Below are positions 8,727 to 19,147 of a DNA stretch of 64,000 nt, piece by piece. This DNA is from Polaromonas sp. GTDB lineage: Bacteria > Pseudomonadota > Gammaproteobacteria > Burkholderiales > Burkholderiaceae_C. The position numbers and the translations under genes were made by a program. The stretch is taken from assembly GCF_010365105.1 (NCBI RefSeq), contig NZ_JAAFGZ010000009.1, positions 120,741-184,740 of the forward strand, in the 5' to 3' direction. The stretch's first letter is position 1. Each line of letters opens with the position of its first letter. The notes below the pieces were generated by a model that was given only the letters and a program-made list of their open reading frames with translations, searched no databases and was not told where the DNA came from.

Positions 8727-9086
8727 TCAGCCCTTGAGCCACGGCCGCGCACCGCCAATGACATGCATATGCAGGTGATGCACTTCCTGGCCGCCCTCTT
8801 CGCCGGTATTGATCACGGTGCGAAAACCACCTGCCGGATAAGCATTGCAGCCCTGCTCCATCGCCAGCCGTGGGGCCAGCACCATCATGCGACCCAGCAA
8901 GCCCGCGTGCTCCGGGCCAACCTGCGACATTGACGCAATATGCGCCTTGGGAATCATCAGAAAATGCACCGGCGCCCAAGGATGGATGTCGTGAAAGGCG
9001 AACAGCTCATCGTCCTCGTACACCTTGCGGCTGGGAATGGCGCCAGCGGCGATCTTGCAGAAAATACAGTTGTCAAAATGGCTCAT
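8727..9086 (-). CDS. HIT-family (histidine triad) nucleotide hydrolase
   Basis: This is a 119-residue HinT/PKCI-type protein that hydrolyses nucleoside phosphoramidates. The signature HLHMHV (H-x-H-x-H) is near the C-terminus, and the N-terminal NCIFCKI block and the KAHIAS motif are typical. The start ATG at 9086 overlaps the stop of the upstream small membrane protein by 4 bases. It sits between hisE and tatA, a conserved location in this bacterial group; no link to histidine synthesis is implied beyond co-transcription. Confidence 0.94.
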   Translation of the reverse strand: MSHFDNCIFCKIAAGAIPSRKVYEDDELFAFHDIHPWAPVHFLMIPKAHIASMSQVGPEHAGLLGRMMVLAPRLAMEQGCNAYPAGGFRTVINTGEEGGQEVHHLHMHVIGGARPWLKG

Positions 9087-9448
9087 GCAGCCTCCACGGA
9101 ACGGCCGGCGTTCATGCGCACCATGCCCTTGACGATGCGGTACAAAAACCAGACCGAGATCAGACCCCAGGCAATCCAGCCGGGCACGATGAACAGCAGC
9201 CAGAGCCAGGACGTCAGCAAATACAGGATGCCTGCCCAAAGCACCGAGCGGATGCGCCAGCTGAAGTGCGAGGCCTGCCAGGTGTTGGCGGCGTCGCCAC
9301 GCTTGACGAGGTCAATCACCAGCGCAATCAGCAGCAGCGCAATGGACACCTGGGCGCCCGGAAGCACGGCCGCCACCGCCACCACCAGGTGCAGCAGGTA
9401 GCTGACCCAGCCCCAGGTTTTCAGCCCTTCGTCAGGCTCAATCGTCAC
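9083..9448 (-). CDS. Small DUF4870/Tic20-like membrane protein
   Basis: This is a 121-residue inner-membrane protein with three to four hydrophobic segments (WVSYLLHLVVAVAAVLPG, VSIALLLIALVIDLV, AGILYLLTSWLWLLFIVPG, GLISVWFLYRIV). The arrangement and the WFLYRIVKG end resemble DUF4870 proteins of unknown function. It begins with GTG at 9448, 30 bases after the hisE stop, and overlaps the HIT gene by 4 bases, so it belongs to the operon. Its role is unknown. Confidence 0.85.
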   Translation of the reverse strand: MTIEPDEGLKTWGWVSYLLHLVVAVAAVLPGAQVSIALLLIALVIDLVKRGDAANTWQASHFSWRIRSVLWAGILYLLTSWLWLLFIVPGWIAWGLISVWFLYRIVKGMVRMNAGRSVEAA

Positions 9449-9478
9449 GATATCGTCGCGCAGGGTTAGCTCTCTTCC

Positions 9479-9868
9479 TCAATCGTTGGTGGCTTCGCGG
9501 AGCTGTGCCTTGCGCAGCGCCTTTTCCTCGATGCCGCTGGTGCCTTCGCGGCGCTCCAGTTCGGCCAGCACATCGGCAGGACGCAGGTTGTAGTGCGCCA
9601 GCGCGATCAGCGAATGGAACCACAGGTCTGCCACTTCGCCGACCAGTTTGCCTTGCAGTTCGGGCGTGGCGCCGCCGTAATCGATGTCCTTGGCGGCCAT
9701 CACGGTTTCGGTGGCTTCCTCGCCAATTTTCTTCAGGAAAGCATCGGGGCCCTTGTGCAGCAGGCGCGCCACATAGCTGGTGGACGGGTCGCCGCCTTGC
9801 GCTGGCTTGCGGCTCTCGATGATGGACGCCAGGCGCTCAAGGGTGTCGTTGGTGTTCAGGGTGTGCAT
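9479..9868 (-). CDS. hisE: Phosphoribosyl-ATP pyrophosphatase
   Basis: HisE removes pyrophosphate from PR-ATP in the second step of histidine synthesis. The 129-residue all-helical product carries the MazG-like metal motifs [12 protein letters not shown] and EVADLWFH. HisE is separate from HisI here rather than fused as in enteric bacteria. The start ATG at 9868 is 6 bases after the hisI stop. Confidence 0.96.
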   Translation of the reverse strand: MHTLNTNDTLERLASIIESRKPAQGGDPSTSYVARLLHKGPDAFLKKIGEEATETVMAAKDIDYGGATPELQGKLVGEVADLWFHSLIALAHYNLRPADVLAELERREGTSGIEEKALRKAQLREATND

Positions 9869-9874
9869 TGCAGG

Positions 9875-10273
9875 CTATTTGTAGATGCTGGCGGGGTCTT
9901 TCAAGACCGGTTCGGTCGCGACCCACTGGCCATGTTGGTAAAGGCTGAAAAAGCAGCTGTGGCGGCCGGTGTGGCAGGCTATTCCCGGCTGACCGGGTTC
10001 GTGGCCAAGTTGGGTAATCTTGAGCAGCACCACGTCGCTGTCGCAATCCAGCCGGATTTCATGCACGACCTGAAAGTGACCGGACTCCTCGCCCTTGTGC
10101 CACAGGCGATTGCGCGAGCGGCTGAAATACACCGCCTGGCCCAGTTCGGCGGTTTTTTCGAGCGCCTCGCGGTTCATCCAGGCGAACATCAGCACGTCGC
10201 CGCTGCCGGCTTCCTGCGCAATGACGGGCACCAGGCCCTTGTCGTCCCAACGGACCGTGTCTAACCAATTCAT
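9875..10273 (-). CDS. hisI: Phosphoribosyl-AMP cyclohydrolase
   Basis: HisI opens the adenine ring of PR-AMP in the third step of histidine synthesis. The product has 132 residues. The zinc and magnesium site motifs DCDSD and [11 protein letters not shown] are present, with the conserved [14 protein letters not shown] block. I start at the ATG at 10273 (MNWLDTVRW) by family length; the frame is open further upstream, but that part looks unrelated. Repeat A copy 3 separates it from hisF. Confidence 0.95.
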   Translation of the reverse strand: MNWLDTVRWDDKGLVPVIAQEAGSGDVLMFAWMNREALEKTAELGQAVYFSRSRNRLWHKGEESGHFQVVHEIRLDCDSDVVLLKITQLGHEPGQPGIACHTGRHSCFFSLYQHGQWVATEPVLKDPASIYK

Positions 10274-10340
10274 GAGGGTATTGTCCGCGATTGTGGAAGG
10301 CTGTTCTGATGTGGCCAGCGTGTCCTTGCGGCGCATGCAA

Positions 10341-10410
10341 GCACTATGAATTCAATAGCTGCAAGCGCCCGTCCATCAAGCGCAAACAGCCTTAAACGCT
10401 TGAAATTCAG
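10341..10410 (+). repeat. Dispersed palindromic repeat A, copy 3
   Basis: The copy runs from GCACTATGAATTCAATAGC through TGCAAGCGCCC and AAGCGCAAACAGCC to GCTTGAAATTCA. The final TCA (10407-10409) is also the complement of the hisF stop codon, so the repeat edge coincides with the end of hisF. Confidence 0.7.
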
Positions 10411-11186
10411 AGCCGAACCGGAATCCCGCGACTGGCCATATGCCGTTTGGCCTGGCCAACGGTGAATTCGCCGTAGTGAAAGATGCTGGCTGCCAGCACC
10501 GCATCGGCGCCGCCGATCTGTACGCCGTCGGCCAGGTGGTCGAGGTTGCCGACGCCGCCCGAGGCGATCACCGGCACGCTGACGGCATCGCTCACCGCGC
10601 GCGTCAGTTCGAGGTCGAACCCCGACTTGGTGCCGTCGCGGTTCATGCTGGTCAGCAGGATTTCGCCCGCGCCGCGCTGGGCCATTTCAACGGCCCAGGC
10701 CACGGCGTCCAGCCCGGTGTTCTTGCGCCCGCCGTGGCTGTACACGTCCCAGCCGGCACCGCGCAGCAGCGCGTCTTCATCGCTGCGGCGCTTGGCGTCG
10801 ATGGCCACGACGATGCACTGCGCGCCGTACTTGGCCGAGGCATCGGTGATGACCTGCGGATTGGCCAGCGCGGCCGAATTGAAACTGGTCTTGTCGGCAC
10901 CGGCATTGAGCAGCCGGCGCACGTCTTCGACCGTACGCACTCCGCCGCCGACCGTCAGCGGGATGAACACCTGCGAGGCCACGGCCTCAATGATGTGGAG
11001 AATCAAATCGCGCCCGTCGCTGGTGGCGGTGATGTCGAGAAACGTCAGTTCGTCAGCGCCCTGGTCGTTGTAGCGCGCGGCAATTTCCACCGGATCGCCG
11101 GCATCGCGCAACTCGACGAAATTGACGCCCTTCACGACGCGGCCGCCGGTGACGTCTAAACAGGGAATGATGCGTTTAGCGAGCAT
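10407..11186 (-). CDS. hisF: Imidazole glycerol phosphate synthase, cyclase subunit
   Basis: HisF uses ammonia from HisH to make IGP and AICAR, joining histidine and purine synthesis. It is a 259-residue TIM barrel. Catalytic D11 (PCLDVTGGR) and the second catalytic Asp in VVAIDAKR are present, as are the phosphate loops GGGVR and ASGGVG. I start at the ATG at 11186 (MLAKRIIPC); an upstream open frame reads through repeat B and is not coding. The stop codon coincides with the edge of repeat A copy 3. Confidence 0.97.
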   Translation of the reverse strand: MLAKRIIPCLDVTGGRVVKGVNFVELRDAGDPVEIAARYNDQGADELTFLDITATSDGRDLILHIIEAVASQVFIPLTVGGGVRTVEDVRRLLNAGADKTSFNSAALANPQVITDASAKYGAQCIVVAIDAKRRSDEDALLRGAGWDVYSHGGRKNTGLDAVAWAVEMAQRGAGEILLTSMNRDGTKSGFDLELTRAVSDAVSVPVIASGGVGNLDHLADGVQIGGADAVLAASIFHYGEFTVGQAKRHMASRGIPVRL

Positions 11187-11261
11187 GGTCTGATGTGCGT
11201 AACAAGCATTGATTGGTCTTGCCAGGGCGAGAGGACTGCAAGGGGCAACTCTGCAGCAAGC

Positions 11262-11352
11262 CAGGGCCACGGAACCGGCTTTGCCGGGCCGTAGGCGCAG
11301 CAGCCCCCTCGGGGGGCAGCGCAGCACACGAAGTGGCAAGCGTGGGGGTCAT
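11262..11352 (-). repeat. GC-rich repeat B, copy 1, at the 3' end of hisA
   Basis: About 91 bases share roughly 80 percent identity by eye with 18301-18391. Shared pieces are GGCGCAGC, CCCCCTCGGGGGG, AGCGCAG, CGAAG and CAAGCGTGGGGG. It contains a palindrome around CCCCCTCGGGGG and a smaller hairpin CCGGCTTTGCCGG. It ends 2 bases from the hisA stop codon and may serve as a transcript-end or RNA-stabilising hairpin. Confidence 0.75.
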
Positions 11353-11353
11353 A

Positions 11354-12094
11354 TCAGCCGTTCAACTCGTCAGCCCGCGCTTGCGCCGCTTCAAAGTCCA
11401 GGTCACCGCTGTAGATCGAACGGCCGCAGATCACGCCCTGCACGCCTTCGTCCTCGACGGCGCACAGCGCTTCGATGTCGGCCATGTTCGACAGGCCGCC
11501 CGAGGCAATCACCGGAATCGTCAGCGCCTGCGCGAGCCTGACGGTGGCTTCCATGTTGATGCCGCTGAGCATGCCGTCGCGGCCGATGTCGGTGTAGATG
11601 ATGGACTCGACGCCGTAATCCTGGAATTTCTTGGCCAGGTCAACCACCTCGTGGCCGGTCAGCTTGCTCCAGCCATCGGTGGCAACCTTGCCGTCTTTCG
11701 CGTCGAGACCGACGATGATGTGGCCGCCAAACGCCGTGCAGGCATCCTGCAAAAAGCCTGGGTTCTTCACGGCGGCGGTGCCGATGATGACGTAGCGCAG
11801 GCCGGCATCGAGATAGCGCTCGATGGTGTCCAGGTCGCGGATGCCGCCTCCCAGCTGCACGTCGATTTCACTGCCCACCTCGGCCAGGATGCGCTTGATC
11901 GCCGCCTCATTCTTCGGCTTGCCCGCGAAGGCGCCGTTCAGGTCCACCAGGTGCAGGCGGCGCGCACCCTTGTCAACCCAGTTGCGCGCCATGGCCGCCG
12001 GGTCGTCGCTGAAAATGGTGGACTGGTCCATGTCGCCTTGTTTCAGACGGACGCAGTGGCCGTCCTTGAGGTCAATCGCGGGGATAAGGAGCAT
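11354..12094 (-). CDS. hisA: ProFAR isomerase
   Basis: HisA isomerises ProFAR to PRFAR, the substrate of HisF-HisH. It is a 246-residue TIM barrel, with catalytic D8 in [11 protein letters not shown], the second catalytic Asp in YTDIGRDG, and phosphate loops GGGIRD and ASGGLSN. It starts at 12094, 80 bases after hisH; the gap to hisF on its 3' side holds repeat B. Confidence 0.97.
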   Translation of the reverse strand: MLLIPAIDLKDGHCVRLKQGDMDQSTIFSDDPAAMARNWVDKGARRLHLVDLNGAFAGKPKNEAAIKRILAEVGSEIDVQLGGGIRDLDTIERYLDAGLRYVIIGTAAVKNPGFLQDACTAFGGHIIVGLDAKDGKVATDGWSKLTGHEVVDLAKKFQDYGVESIIYTDIGRDGMLSGINMEATVRLAQALTIPVIASGGLSNMADIEALCAVEDEGVQGVICGRSIYSGDLDFEAAQARADELNG

Positions 12095-12174
12095 GTTGGG
12101 CTAAGGAAAAGCAGTTGGTGAAATTAAAAAAGATTCGCCCTGGCATGGGCGCATCGGAGGAAGCAAAAGGCGGT

Positions 12175-12855
12175 TCAGGGATTCCAGTGGAGGAAATTGC
12201 GGTACAGCGCCAGCCCCTGGTCGGCACTCTTTTCGGGGTGGAACTGGGTGGCAAAAATATTATCGCGCGCTATCGCCGCTGCAAAGCGCCCACCGTAGTC
12301 TGCCTCGCCGGCAATGTGGCGCTTATCAGACGGACAGGCGTAAAAGCTGTGAACAAAATAAAAATACGCGCCATCAGGCACGCCGTCCCAGACCGGATGG
12401 GGCTTGGCGCCGTCAGCATGCGCCTGATAAACCTGGTTCCAGCCCATTTGTGGCACCTTGTAGCGGCTGCCGTCGGGCTGGAGCTTGCCGGCCAGGTCGA
12501 ACTTGACGACCTCGCCATGGATGAGCCCCAGGCCGGGCGTAGGCGCGCCATCCAGGCCCTCGTGGCTGTTGTCGAGCAGCATCTGCATGCCGACGCACAC
12601 GCCAAACAGCGGCTTGTGGCCGGCGGCATGCAGCACGGCGCCGAGCATGCCCGAGTGTTCGAGCGCCAGCATGCAGTCATGCATCGCCCCCTGTCCGGGC
12701 AGCACGACGCGCTCTGCATCGAGCACGTCCTGCGGGTTGGACGTGACCCGCACCTCGTAGCCCGTGCCCTGCACCACATGCCGGACCGCCTGCGAGACCG
12801 AACGCAGGTTGCCGGAACCGTAATCGACCACTGCCACCGTTTTCAAATTGGACAT
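12175..12855 (-). CDS. hisH: Imidazole glycerol phosphate synthase, glutaminase subunit
   Basis: HisH supplies ammonia to HisF by hydrolysing glutamine. It is a class I glutamine amidotransferase of 226 residues: the nucleophile Cys is in LFGVCVGMQ, and the His-Glu pair is in QFHPEKS near the C-terminus. The start ATG at 12855 ([16 protein letters not shown]) is clear. Repeat A copy 4 lies between it and hisB. Confidence 0.97.
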   Translation of the reverse strand: MSNLKTVAVVDYGSGNLRSVSQAVRHVVQGTGYEVRVTSNPQDVLDAERVVLPGQGAMHDCMLALEHSGMLGAVLHAAGHKPLFGVCVGMQMLLDNSHEGLDGAPTPGLGLIHGEVVKFDLAGKLQPDGSRYKVPQMGWNQVYQAHADGAKPHPVWDGVPDGAYFYFVHSFYACPSDKRHIAGEADYGGRFAAAIARDNIFATQFHPEKSADQGLALYRNFLHWNP

Positions 12856-12883
12856 TCAGAAGAAAAAAAGAAAAAAAGTAATT

Positions 12884-12948
12884 TGCTACGGTTTTAATAG
12901 CTATAAGCGCACGCCCCGCCTGCGAAGAAGGGCTGAAACATGCATGAA
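12884..12948 (+). repeat. Dispersed palindromic repeat A, copy 4
   Basis: GCTACGGTTTTAATAGC, then TATAAGCGCACGCCCC and AAGGGCTGAAACATGCATG form a diverged copy. It occupies the gap between hisB and hisH within the operon. Confidence 0.6.
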
Positions 12949-12965
12949 CAGCGACAAGGTGCGAC

Positions 12966-13586
12966 TTACAGCGAGCCCTTGGTCGAAGGAATCACGCCCA
13001 CCGAACGCGGATCGATTTCCAGCGCCATGCGCAGGGCGCGGGCAAAGGCCTTGAACACCGTCTCGGCCTGATGGTGGGCGTTTTCGCCCTTGAGGTTGTC
13101 GATGTGCAGCGTGACGAAGGCGTGGTTGACAAAGCCCTGAAAGAATTCGTAGGCCAGCTGGCTGTCGAAGGTGCCGATCATGCCGCTCTTGAACGGCACG
13201 TTCATGACCAAGCCGGGACGGCCCGAAAAGTCGATGACCACGCGCGACAGCGCTTCGTCCAGCGGCACATAGGCATGGCCATAACGGCGCAGGCCTTTTT
13301 TGTCGCCCACGGCCTGCGCCACGGCCTGCCCGAGCGTGATGCCGACGTCTTCGACCGTGTGGTGGCCGTCGATGTGCAGGTCGCCCACGGCGTGGATGTC
13401 GAGGTCGATCAGCCCATGGCGGGCGATCTGGTCGAGCATGTGGTCAAAAAAGCCGATGCCGGTGGACAGTGCCGCCTGACCGGTGCCGTCCAGGTTGACC
13501 TTGACGGTGATCTTGGTTTCGGCGGTGTTGCGCGAAACCTCGGCAATGCGCGGTACAGACAGGGAGTCGGTGATGGAAGTGGTCAT
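12966..13586 (-). CDS. hisB: Imidazoleglycerol-phosphate dehydratase
   Basis: HisB dehydrates IGP to imidazole acetol phosphate. The 206-residue monofunctional form has no N-terminal phosphatase domain, so histidinol-phosphate phosphatase must be encoded elsewhere. The metal-binding motifs HHTVEDVGI and HHQAETVFK, and the first-half DLHIDGHH, are intact. The start overlaps the hisC stop by 3 bases (CTATGA). Confidence 0.97.
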   Translation of the reverse strand: MTTSITDSLSVPRIAEVSRNTAETKITVKVNLDGTGQAALSTGIGFFDHMLDQIARHGLIDLDIHAVGDLHIDGHHTVEDVGITLGQAVAQAVGDKKGLRRYGHAYVPLDEALSRVVIDFSGRPGLVMNVPFKSGMIGTFDSQLAYEFFQGFVNHAFVTLHIDNLKGENAHHQAETVFKAFARALRMALEIDPRSVGVIPSTKGSL

Positions 13587-14680
13587 AGGGAGAGTTCAAG
13601 CGCGGCCAGCAATTGCGCGTTTTCTTCGGCAGTGCCGACGGTCAGGCGCAGGCAGTTGGCCAGCAAAGGATGCATTTTAGAAATATTTTTGACCAGCACC
13701 TTACGATTTCGCAAGCCATCGAAGGTGCGCGCCGCGTCGGGAACGCGGATCAAAATCATGTTGGCGTCGCTGTGCCAGGCCTTGACGCCCGGCAAGGCGG
13801 CAAGCGCGTCGAACAGAAAGGCGCGCTGGGCGATCAGTTCCTGTGCCTGGGCCTCAAAAACCTCCCGGTGTTCGAGGGCGAACAGCGCGCATTCGTAATT
13901 CAGCACGCTGATGTTGTAAGGCGGACGCACCTTGTCGATTTCGGCAATCAAGGCTTTCGGCCCCATCATGTAGCCCAGGCGAACGCCGGCCAGGCCGAAC
14001 TTGCTCAGGGTGCGCATCAAGAGCACATGGCCGTGTCTTGCCATGCGGCCTGCATAGCTCTTGCTGGCAAACGGCTGGTAGGCCTCGTCCATCACGACCA
14101 GGCCGCCCTGCGCGCCGACGGCGTTGATGATTTTTTCGATCACCGCGTCATCCCACAGGTTGGCCGTCGGGTTGTTCGGATAGGCCAGGTAGGTAATCGA
14201 TGGCTTGTGCTCGGCAATGGCAGCCAGCATCGCCGCTTCGTCGAGTTCAAAGTCGGGCGTCAGATCGACGCCGATGAACTTCAGGCCCTGCAACTGCGCG
14301 CTCATGGCGTACATCACGAAACCGGGCAGCGGCGCCAGCACCGAGCCGCCGGGCACGTCGCAGGCCAGCGCCAGCAGCGCGATCAGCTCGTCCGAGCCGT
14401 TGCCCAGCATGATGTCGAAGCCTTCAGGCATCTGCGCATAGTCGGCCAGCTCGCGGCGCAGGTCGTTGACGCGGCCGTCCGGGTAGCGGTTCAGCGCCAG
14501 CGCGCCCAGTCGCTGCCCCAGATGCGCCTGCAGGGCGGCGGGCAGCCGGTGCGGATTTTCCATCGCGTCGAGCTTGACCATGCCGGCCGAGTCCTGAATG
14601 GCGTAGGCGTGCATCGACTGCACGTCCTGGCGGATCAGTTGCTTGAGTTTCGGGTCAAGTGTGGAATCAGGCGCGGTCAT
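13583..14680 (-). CDS. hisC: Histidinol-phosphate aminotransferase
   Basis: HisC transaminates imidazole acetol phosphate to histidinol phosphate. It is a fold-type I PLP enzyme of 365 residues; the Schiff-base lysine is K227 in [10 protein letters not shown], with the cofactor motifs YPNNPT (168-172 region) and VVMDEAY. The start overlaps the hisD stop by 4 bases (ATGA). Confidence 0.96.
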   Translation of the reverse strand: MTAPDSTLDPKLKQLIRQDVQSMHAYAIQDSAGMVKLDAMENPHRLPAALQAHLGQRLGALALNRYPDGRVNDLRRELADYAQMPEGFDIMLGNGSDELIALLALACDVPGGSVLAPLPGFVMYAMSAQLQGLKFIGVDLTPDFELDEAAMLAAIAEHKPSITYLAYPNNPTANLWDDAVIEKIINAVGAQGGLVVMDEAYQPFASKSYAGRMARHGHVLLMRTLSKFGLAGVRLGYMMGPKALIAEIDKVRPPYNISVLNYECALFALEHREVFEAQAQELIAQRAFLFDALAALPGVKAWHSDANMILIRVPDAARTFDGLRNRKVLVKNISKMHPLLANCLRLTVGTAEENAQLLAALELSL

Positions 14681-16023
14681 TGATTGGGTTTTCTCATGTC
14701 GGGTACGGTGGTCAAGCGCAGTTCGGCGGCGCGGGCATGCGCCTGCAGGCCTTCGCCATAGGCCAGTTCGGCGGCAATCGGGCCGAGGACTTGCGCGCCG
14801 GCTTCGCTGACCTCGATCAGGCTGGAGCGTTTCTGGAAGTCATACACGCCCAGCGGGCTGGAAAAGCGCGCCGTGCCGCTGGTCGGCAGCACGTGGTTAG
14901 GGCCGGCGCAGTAGTCGCCCAGGCTTTCGCTGGTGTAGGCGCCGAGAAAAATTGCGCCGGCGTGGCGTAGCAGCGGCTCCCAGCGGTGCGGGTCGCGGCT
15001 GGAGACTTCCAGATGCTCGGGCGCGATGCGGTTGCTGATCTCGCAGGCTTCTTCCATGCTGCGCGTGTGGATTAGCGCGCCCCGGTCGCTGAGCGACCTG
15101 GCGATAATTTCGGCACGCGGCATCGCGGGCAGCAGGCGGTGGATGGCTTCCTGCACGGCGTCGATGTAGGCCGCGTCGGGGCACAGCAAAATGCTTTGCG
15201 CCAGCTCGTCATGCTCGGCCTGGCTGAACAGGTCCATCGCCACCCAGTCGGCCGGCGTCGTGCCGTCGGCCAGCACCAGAATCTCGGACGGCCCGGCAAT
15301 CATGTCGATGCCGACCGTGCCGAACACGCGCTTCTTGGCGCTGGCGACATAGGCATTGCCGGGGCCGGTGATCTTGTCCACCTTGGGCACGGTCGCCGTG
15401 CCATAGGCCAGCGCAGCCACGGCCTGCGCACCGCCAATGGTGAAGGCGCGCGTCACGCCGGCGACGTAGGCGGCGGCCAGCACCAGCGCATTTTTCTCGC
15501 CCCTGGGCGTGGGCACGACCATGATGATCTCGCCGACACCAGCCACGTGGGCGGGAATCGCGTTCATCAGCACCGATGACGGGTACGCTGCCTTGCCGCC
15601 GGGCACGTAAATGCCAACGCGGTCCAGCGGCGTGACCTTCTGGCCCAGCAGCGTGCCGTCTTCGTCGCGGTAGCTCCAGCTTTCGCCGCAGGCCTTTTTC
15701 TGCGCCTCGTGGTACGTGCGCACGCGCCTGGCGGCGGCCTGCAGCGCGCCCCGCTGGGCAGCGGGAATCGATTCGAACGCAGCCTTGAGTTCGGCCTGCG
15801 TGAGTTCGAGCTCGGCCATCGCGCCAACGCTCAGGCCGTCAAAGCGCGCGGTGTACTCCAGCACCGCCGCATCGCCGCGCTGCTGGACATCGGCCAGGAT
15901 GTCGGCCACGCGCTGCTCGATTTCGGCATCGGTATCGGCCGACCAGTGCAGCCGGGCCTTGAATTGAGACTCGAAAGTGCTGTCAGCGCACGACAGTCGG
16001 GCGGGAGTAGCTATCAATTTCAT
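14677..16023 (-). CDS. hisD: Histidinol dehydrogenase
   Basis: HisD performs the last two oxidations to histidine using NAD and zinc. The 448-residue product carries the conserved blocks [39 protein letters not shown] and [12 protein letters not shown]. The first codons ([10 protein letters not shown]) are written in sequence that matches repeat A, including the start codon itself. hisG ends 5 bases upstream, so the genes are coupled. Confidence 0.96.
   Translation of the reverse strand: MKLIATPARLSCADSTFESQFKARLHWSADTDAEIEQRVADILADVQQRGDAAVLEYTARFDGLSVGAMAELELTQAELKAAFESIPAAQRGALQAAARRVRTYHEAQKKACGESWSYRDEDGTLLGQKVTPLDRVGIYVPGGKAAYPSSVLMNAIPAHVAGVGEIIMVVPTPRGEKNALVLAAAYVAGVTRAFTIGGAQAVAALAYGTATVPKVDKITGPGNAYVASAKKRVFGTVGIDMIAGPSEILVLADGTTPADWVAMDLFSQAEHDELAQSILLCPDAAYIDAVQEAIHRLLPAMPRAEIIARSLSDRGALIHTRSMEEACEISNRIAPEHLEVSSRDPHRWEPLLRHAGAIFLGAYTSESLGDYCAGPNHVLPTSGTARFSSPLGVYDFQKRSSLIEVSEAGAQVLGPIAAELAYGEGLQAHARAAELRLTTVPDMRKPNQ
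15998..16023 (-). repeat. Dispersed palindromic repeat A, partial copy 5 overlapping the hisD start
   Basis: On the reverse strand ATGAAATTGATAGCTACT and then CCCGCCCG align with the half element at 35583-35550 (ATGAAATTAATAGCTGCT and then TGTGCCCG). The first three bases are the hisD start codon. Only the first half of the element is recognisable. Confidence 0.5.
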
Positions 16024-16028
16024 GGCAA

Positions 16029-16675
16029 TCAGGGGGTTAGGGGCTTGGCAAGCGCCAAGGCAAACGCATCAATCAGCTTGCGGATGGGCGCCTGCTTGAG
16101 CTTGAGCGCGGTCTGGTTCACCACCAGGTGCGAACTGATGTCCATGATGCGCTCGACCTCAACCAGATGGTTGGCCTTGAGCGTGTTGCCGGTGGACACC
16201 AAGTCGACAATCGCGTCGGCAAGCCCGGTCAGCGGCGCCAGTTCCATGCTGCCGTAGAGCTTGATCAGGTCAACGTGCACGCCCTTGGAGGCAAAAAAGT
16301 CACGCGAAATTTCCACATACTTGGTCGCCACCTTCAGGCGCGAGCCTTGTTTGACGGCCGCGGCGTAGTCAAAGCCCTGGCGCACTGCCACGCTGATGCG
16401 GCATTTGGCAATCTGCAGGTCCAGCGGCTGGTACAGTCCCTGGCTGCCCGATTCGAGCAGCGTGTCCTTGCCGACGACACCAATATCGGCGCCGCCGTAC
16501 TGCACATAGGTCGGCACATCGGTGGCGCGCACCAGCACCACGCGCAGGTCGGGCTGGTTGGTGTCCAGGATCAGCTTGCGGGACTTTTCCGGGTCGTCGA
16601 GCACCTCGATGCCGGCGGTGTGCAGCAGCGGCAGGATGTCGTCAAAGATCCGGCCTTTGGAGAGGGCGAGCGTGA

Positions 16676-16679
<4 letters not shown>
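16029..16679 (-). CDS. hisG: ATP phosphoribosyltransferase, short form
   Basis: HisG commits ATP and PRPP to histidine synthesis. The 216-residue product is the short form without the C-terminal ACT-like regulatory domain; such enzymes need the HisS-like partner HisZ, which is not in this window. Recognisable blocks are [21 protein letters not shown] and the PRPP loop [12 protein letters not shown]. It overlaps the murA stop by 4 bases. Confidence 0.96.
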
Positions 16680-17950
<1,271 letters not shown>

Positions 17951-17954
17951 GTGT

Positions 17955-18200
17955 TTATTGCGCTTTCAGGGAAGCCCATTCGGCAGGCGTATAGGTCTTC
18001 ATCGACAGGGCATGGACTTCACCGGTTTGAATCCGGTTTCCCACCGTCGCATAGGCGCGGTGGTGGCGCGCAATCCGCGACAGGCCCTGAAAAGCACTGG
18101 AGACCATGGTGGCGTACCAGTGGCTGCCGTCACCCGACACTTCAAGGTGTTCGCAAGGCAGGTCGGCGGCAATGATGGTTTGGAGTTCTTCGCTGGTCAT
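17955..18200 (-). CDS. BolA-family protein (IbaG-like)
   Basis: This small (81-residue) BolA-like protein is of the class encoded upstream of murA; such proteins bind 2Fe-2S clusters with monothiol glutaredoxins. The conserved block [22 protein letters not shown] includes the typical His and the class II loop. The start is at 18200 and it ends 4 bases before murA. Confidence 0.9.
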   Translation of the reverse strand: MTSEELQTIIAADLPCEHLEVSGDGSHWYATMVSSAFQGLSRIARHHRAYATVGNRIQTGEVHALSMKTYTPAEWASLKAQ

Positions 18201-18300
18201 AAAGGTTTTCTAAAAAAAGTCTCACTGCCTTGGGTGGCGTAAAAATGGGATCAACGCAGCACAGGGAGTAACAAGCATGGCGGCTCCCGCTTCAACCCAG

Positions 18301-18391
18301 CAGGGGCCGCGGGACTGGCTTCGCCAGACCGCAGGCGCAGCGGCCCCCTCGGGGGGAAGCGCAGTACGCGAAGCGACAAGCGTGGGGGCCA
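18301..18391 (-). repeat. GC-rich repeat B, copy 2, at the 3' end of the ABC-2 permease gene
   Basis: This is the second copy of the element at 11262-11352, with GGCCCCCTCGGGGGG as central palindrome and a short hairpin TGGCTTCGCCA. It ends immediately next to the stop codon of the permease, the same placement as copy 1 relative to hisA. Confidence 0.75.
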
Positions 18392-19147
18392 TTAATGTCT
18401 GATCTTATAACCCGTGCGCAGCATGTTGACCGCGACGGCGCTGATGACGAGAAATGCGCTCAGCACCAACCCCAGACTGAGCCACGGCGACACATCGCTG
18501 ACGCCAAAAAAGCCGTAGCGAAAGCCGTCGATCATGTAGAAGAACGGGTTCAGGTGGCTGATCTTTTGCCAGAACGGCGGCAGCGAGTGAATCGAATAAA
18601 ACACGCCACTCAGAAACGTCATCGGCATGATGATGAAGTTCTGGAAGGTGGCCATCTGGTCGAACTTCTCGGCCCACAGGCCGGCAATCACGCCCAGCGC
18701 GCCAAGCATGGCCGAACCCAGCACGGCAAACAGCACGATCCACAGCGGCGCCACGAAACCGGGCCGTCCGAAAAACGCCGTGACGACAAAAACGCCCGTG
18801 CCGACCATCAGGCCGCGCACCACCGACGAGCCGACGTAGGCCCAGAACCAGTCCCAGTGCGACAGCGGCGTGAGCAGCACGAACACCAGGCTGCCCATGA
18901 TCTTGCTCTGGATCAGCGACGACGAACTGTTGGCAAACGAGTTCTGCAGCACGCTCATCATCACCAGGCCGGGCACCAGAAAGGCGGTGTAGCTGACCTT
19001 GCCGTACACCAGCGCCTGGCCCTGCAGCACATGGCCGAAAATCAGCATGTAGAGTACGGCCGTCAGCACCGGTGCGCCAACGGTCTGGAAACCGACCTTC
19101 CAGAAACGCAGGATTTCTTTATAAAAAAGCGTTTGCCAACCGGTCAT
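18392..19147 (-). CDS. ABC-2 type transporter permease (YadH-like)
   Basis: This 251-residue inner-membrane permease of the ABC-2 export family has about six membrane segments and the block PLSHWDWFWAYVGSSVVRG. FLSGVFYSIHSLPP near the C-terminal third matches the YadH/NodJ type. The substrate is unknown. The start overlaps the ATPase stop by 4 bases, so the two form one exporter, located between mlaB and the bolA-murA genes. Confidence 0.92.
   Translation of the reverse strand: MTGWQTLFYKEILRFWKVGFQTVGAPVLTAVLYMLIFGHVLQGQALVYGKVSYTAFLVPGLVMMSVLQNSFANSSSSLIQSKIMGSLVFVLLTPLSHWDWFWAYVGSSVVRGLMVGTGVFVVTAFFGRPGFVAPLWIVLFAVLGSAMLGALGVIAGLWAEKFDQMATFQNFIIMPMTFLSGVFYSIHSLPPFWQKISHLNPFFYMIDGFRYGFFGVSDVSPWLSLGLVLSAFLVISAVAVNMLRTGYKIRH

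Noticed and set aside
11187..11339. Extended N-terminus for HisF
   Set aside because: The extra codons read through the GC-rich repeat B; HisF proteins start at MLAKRIIPC.
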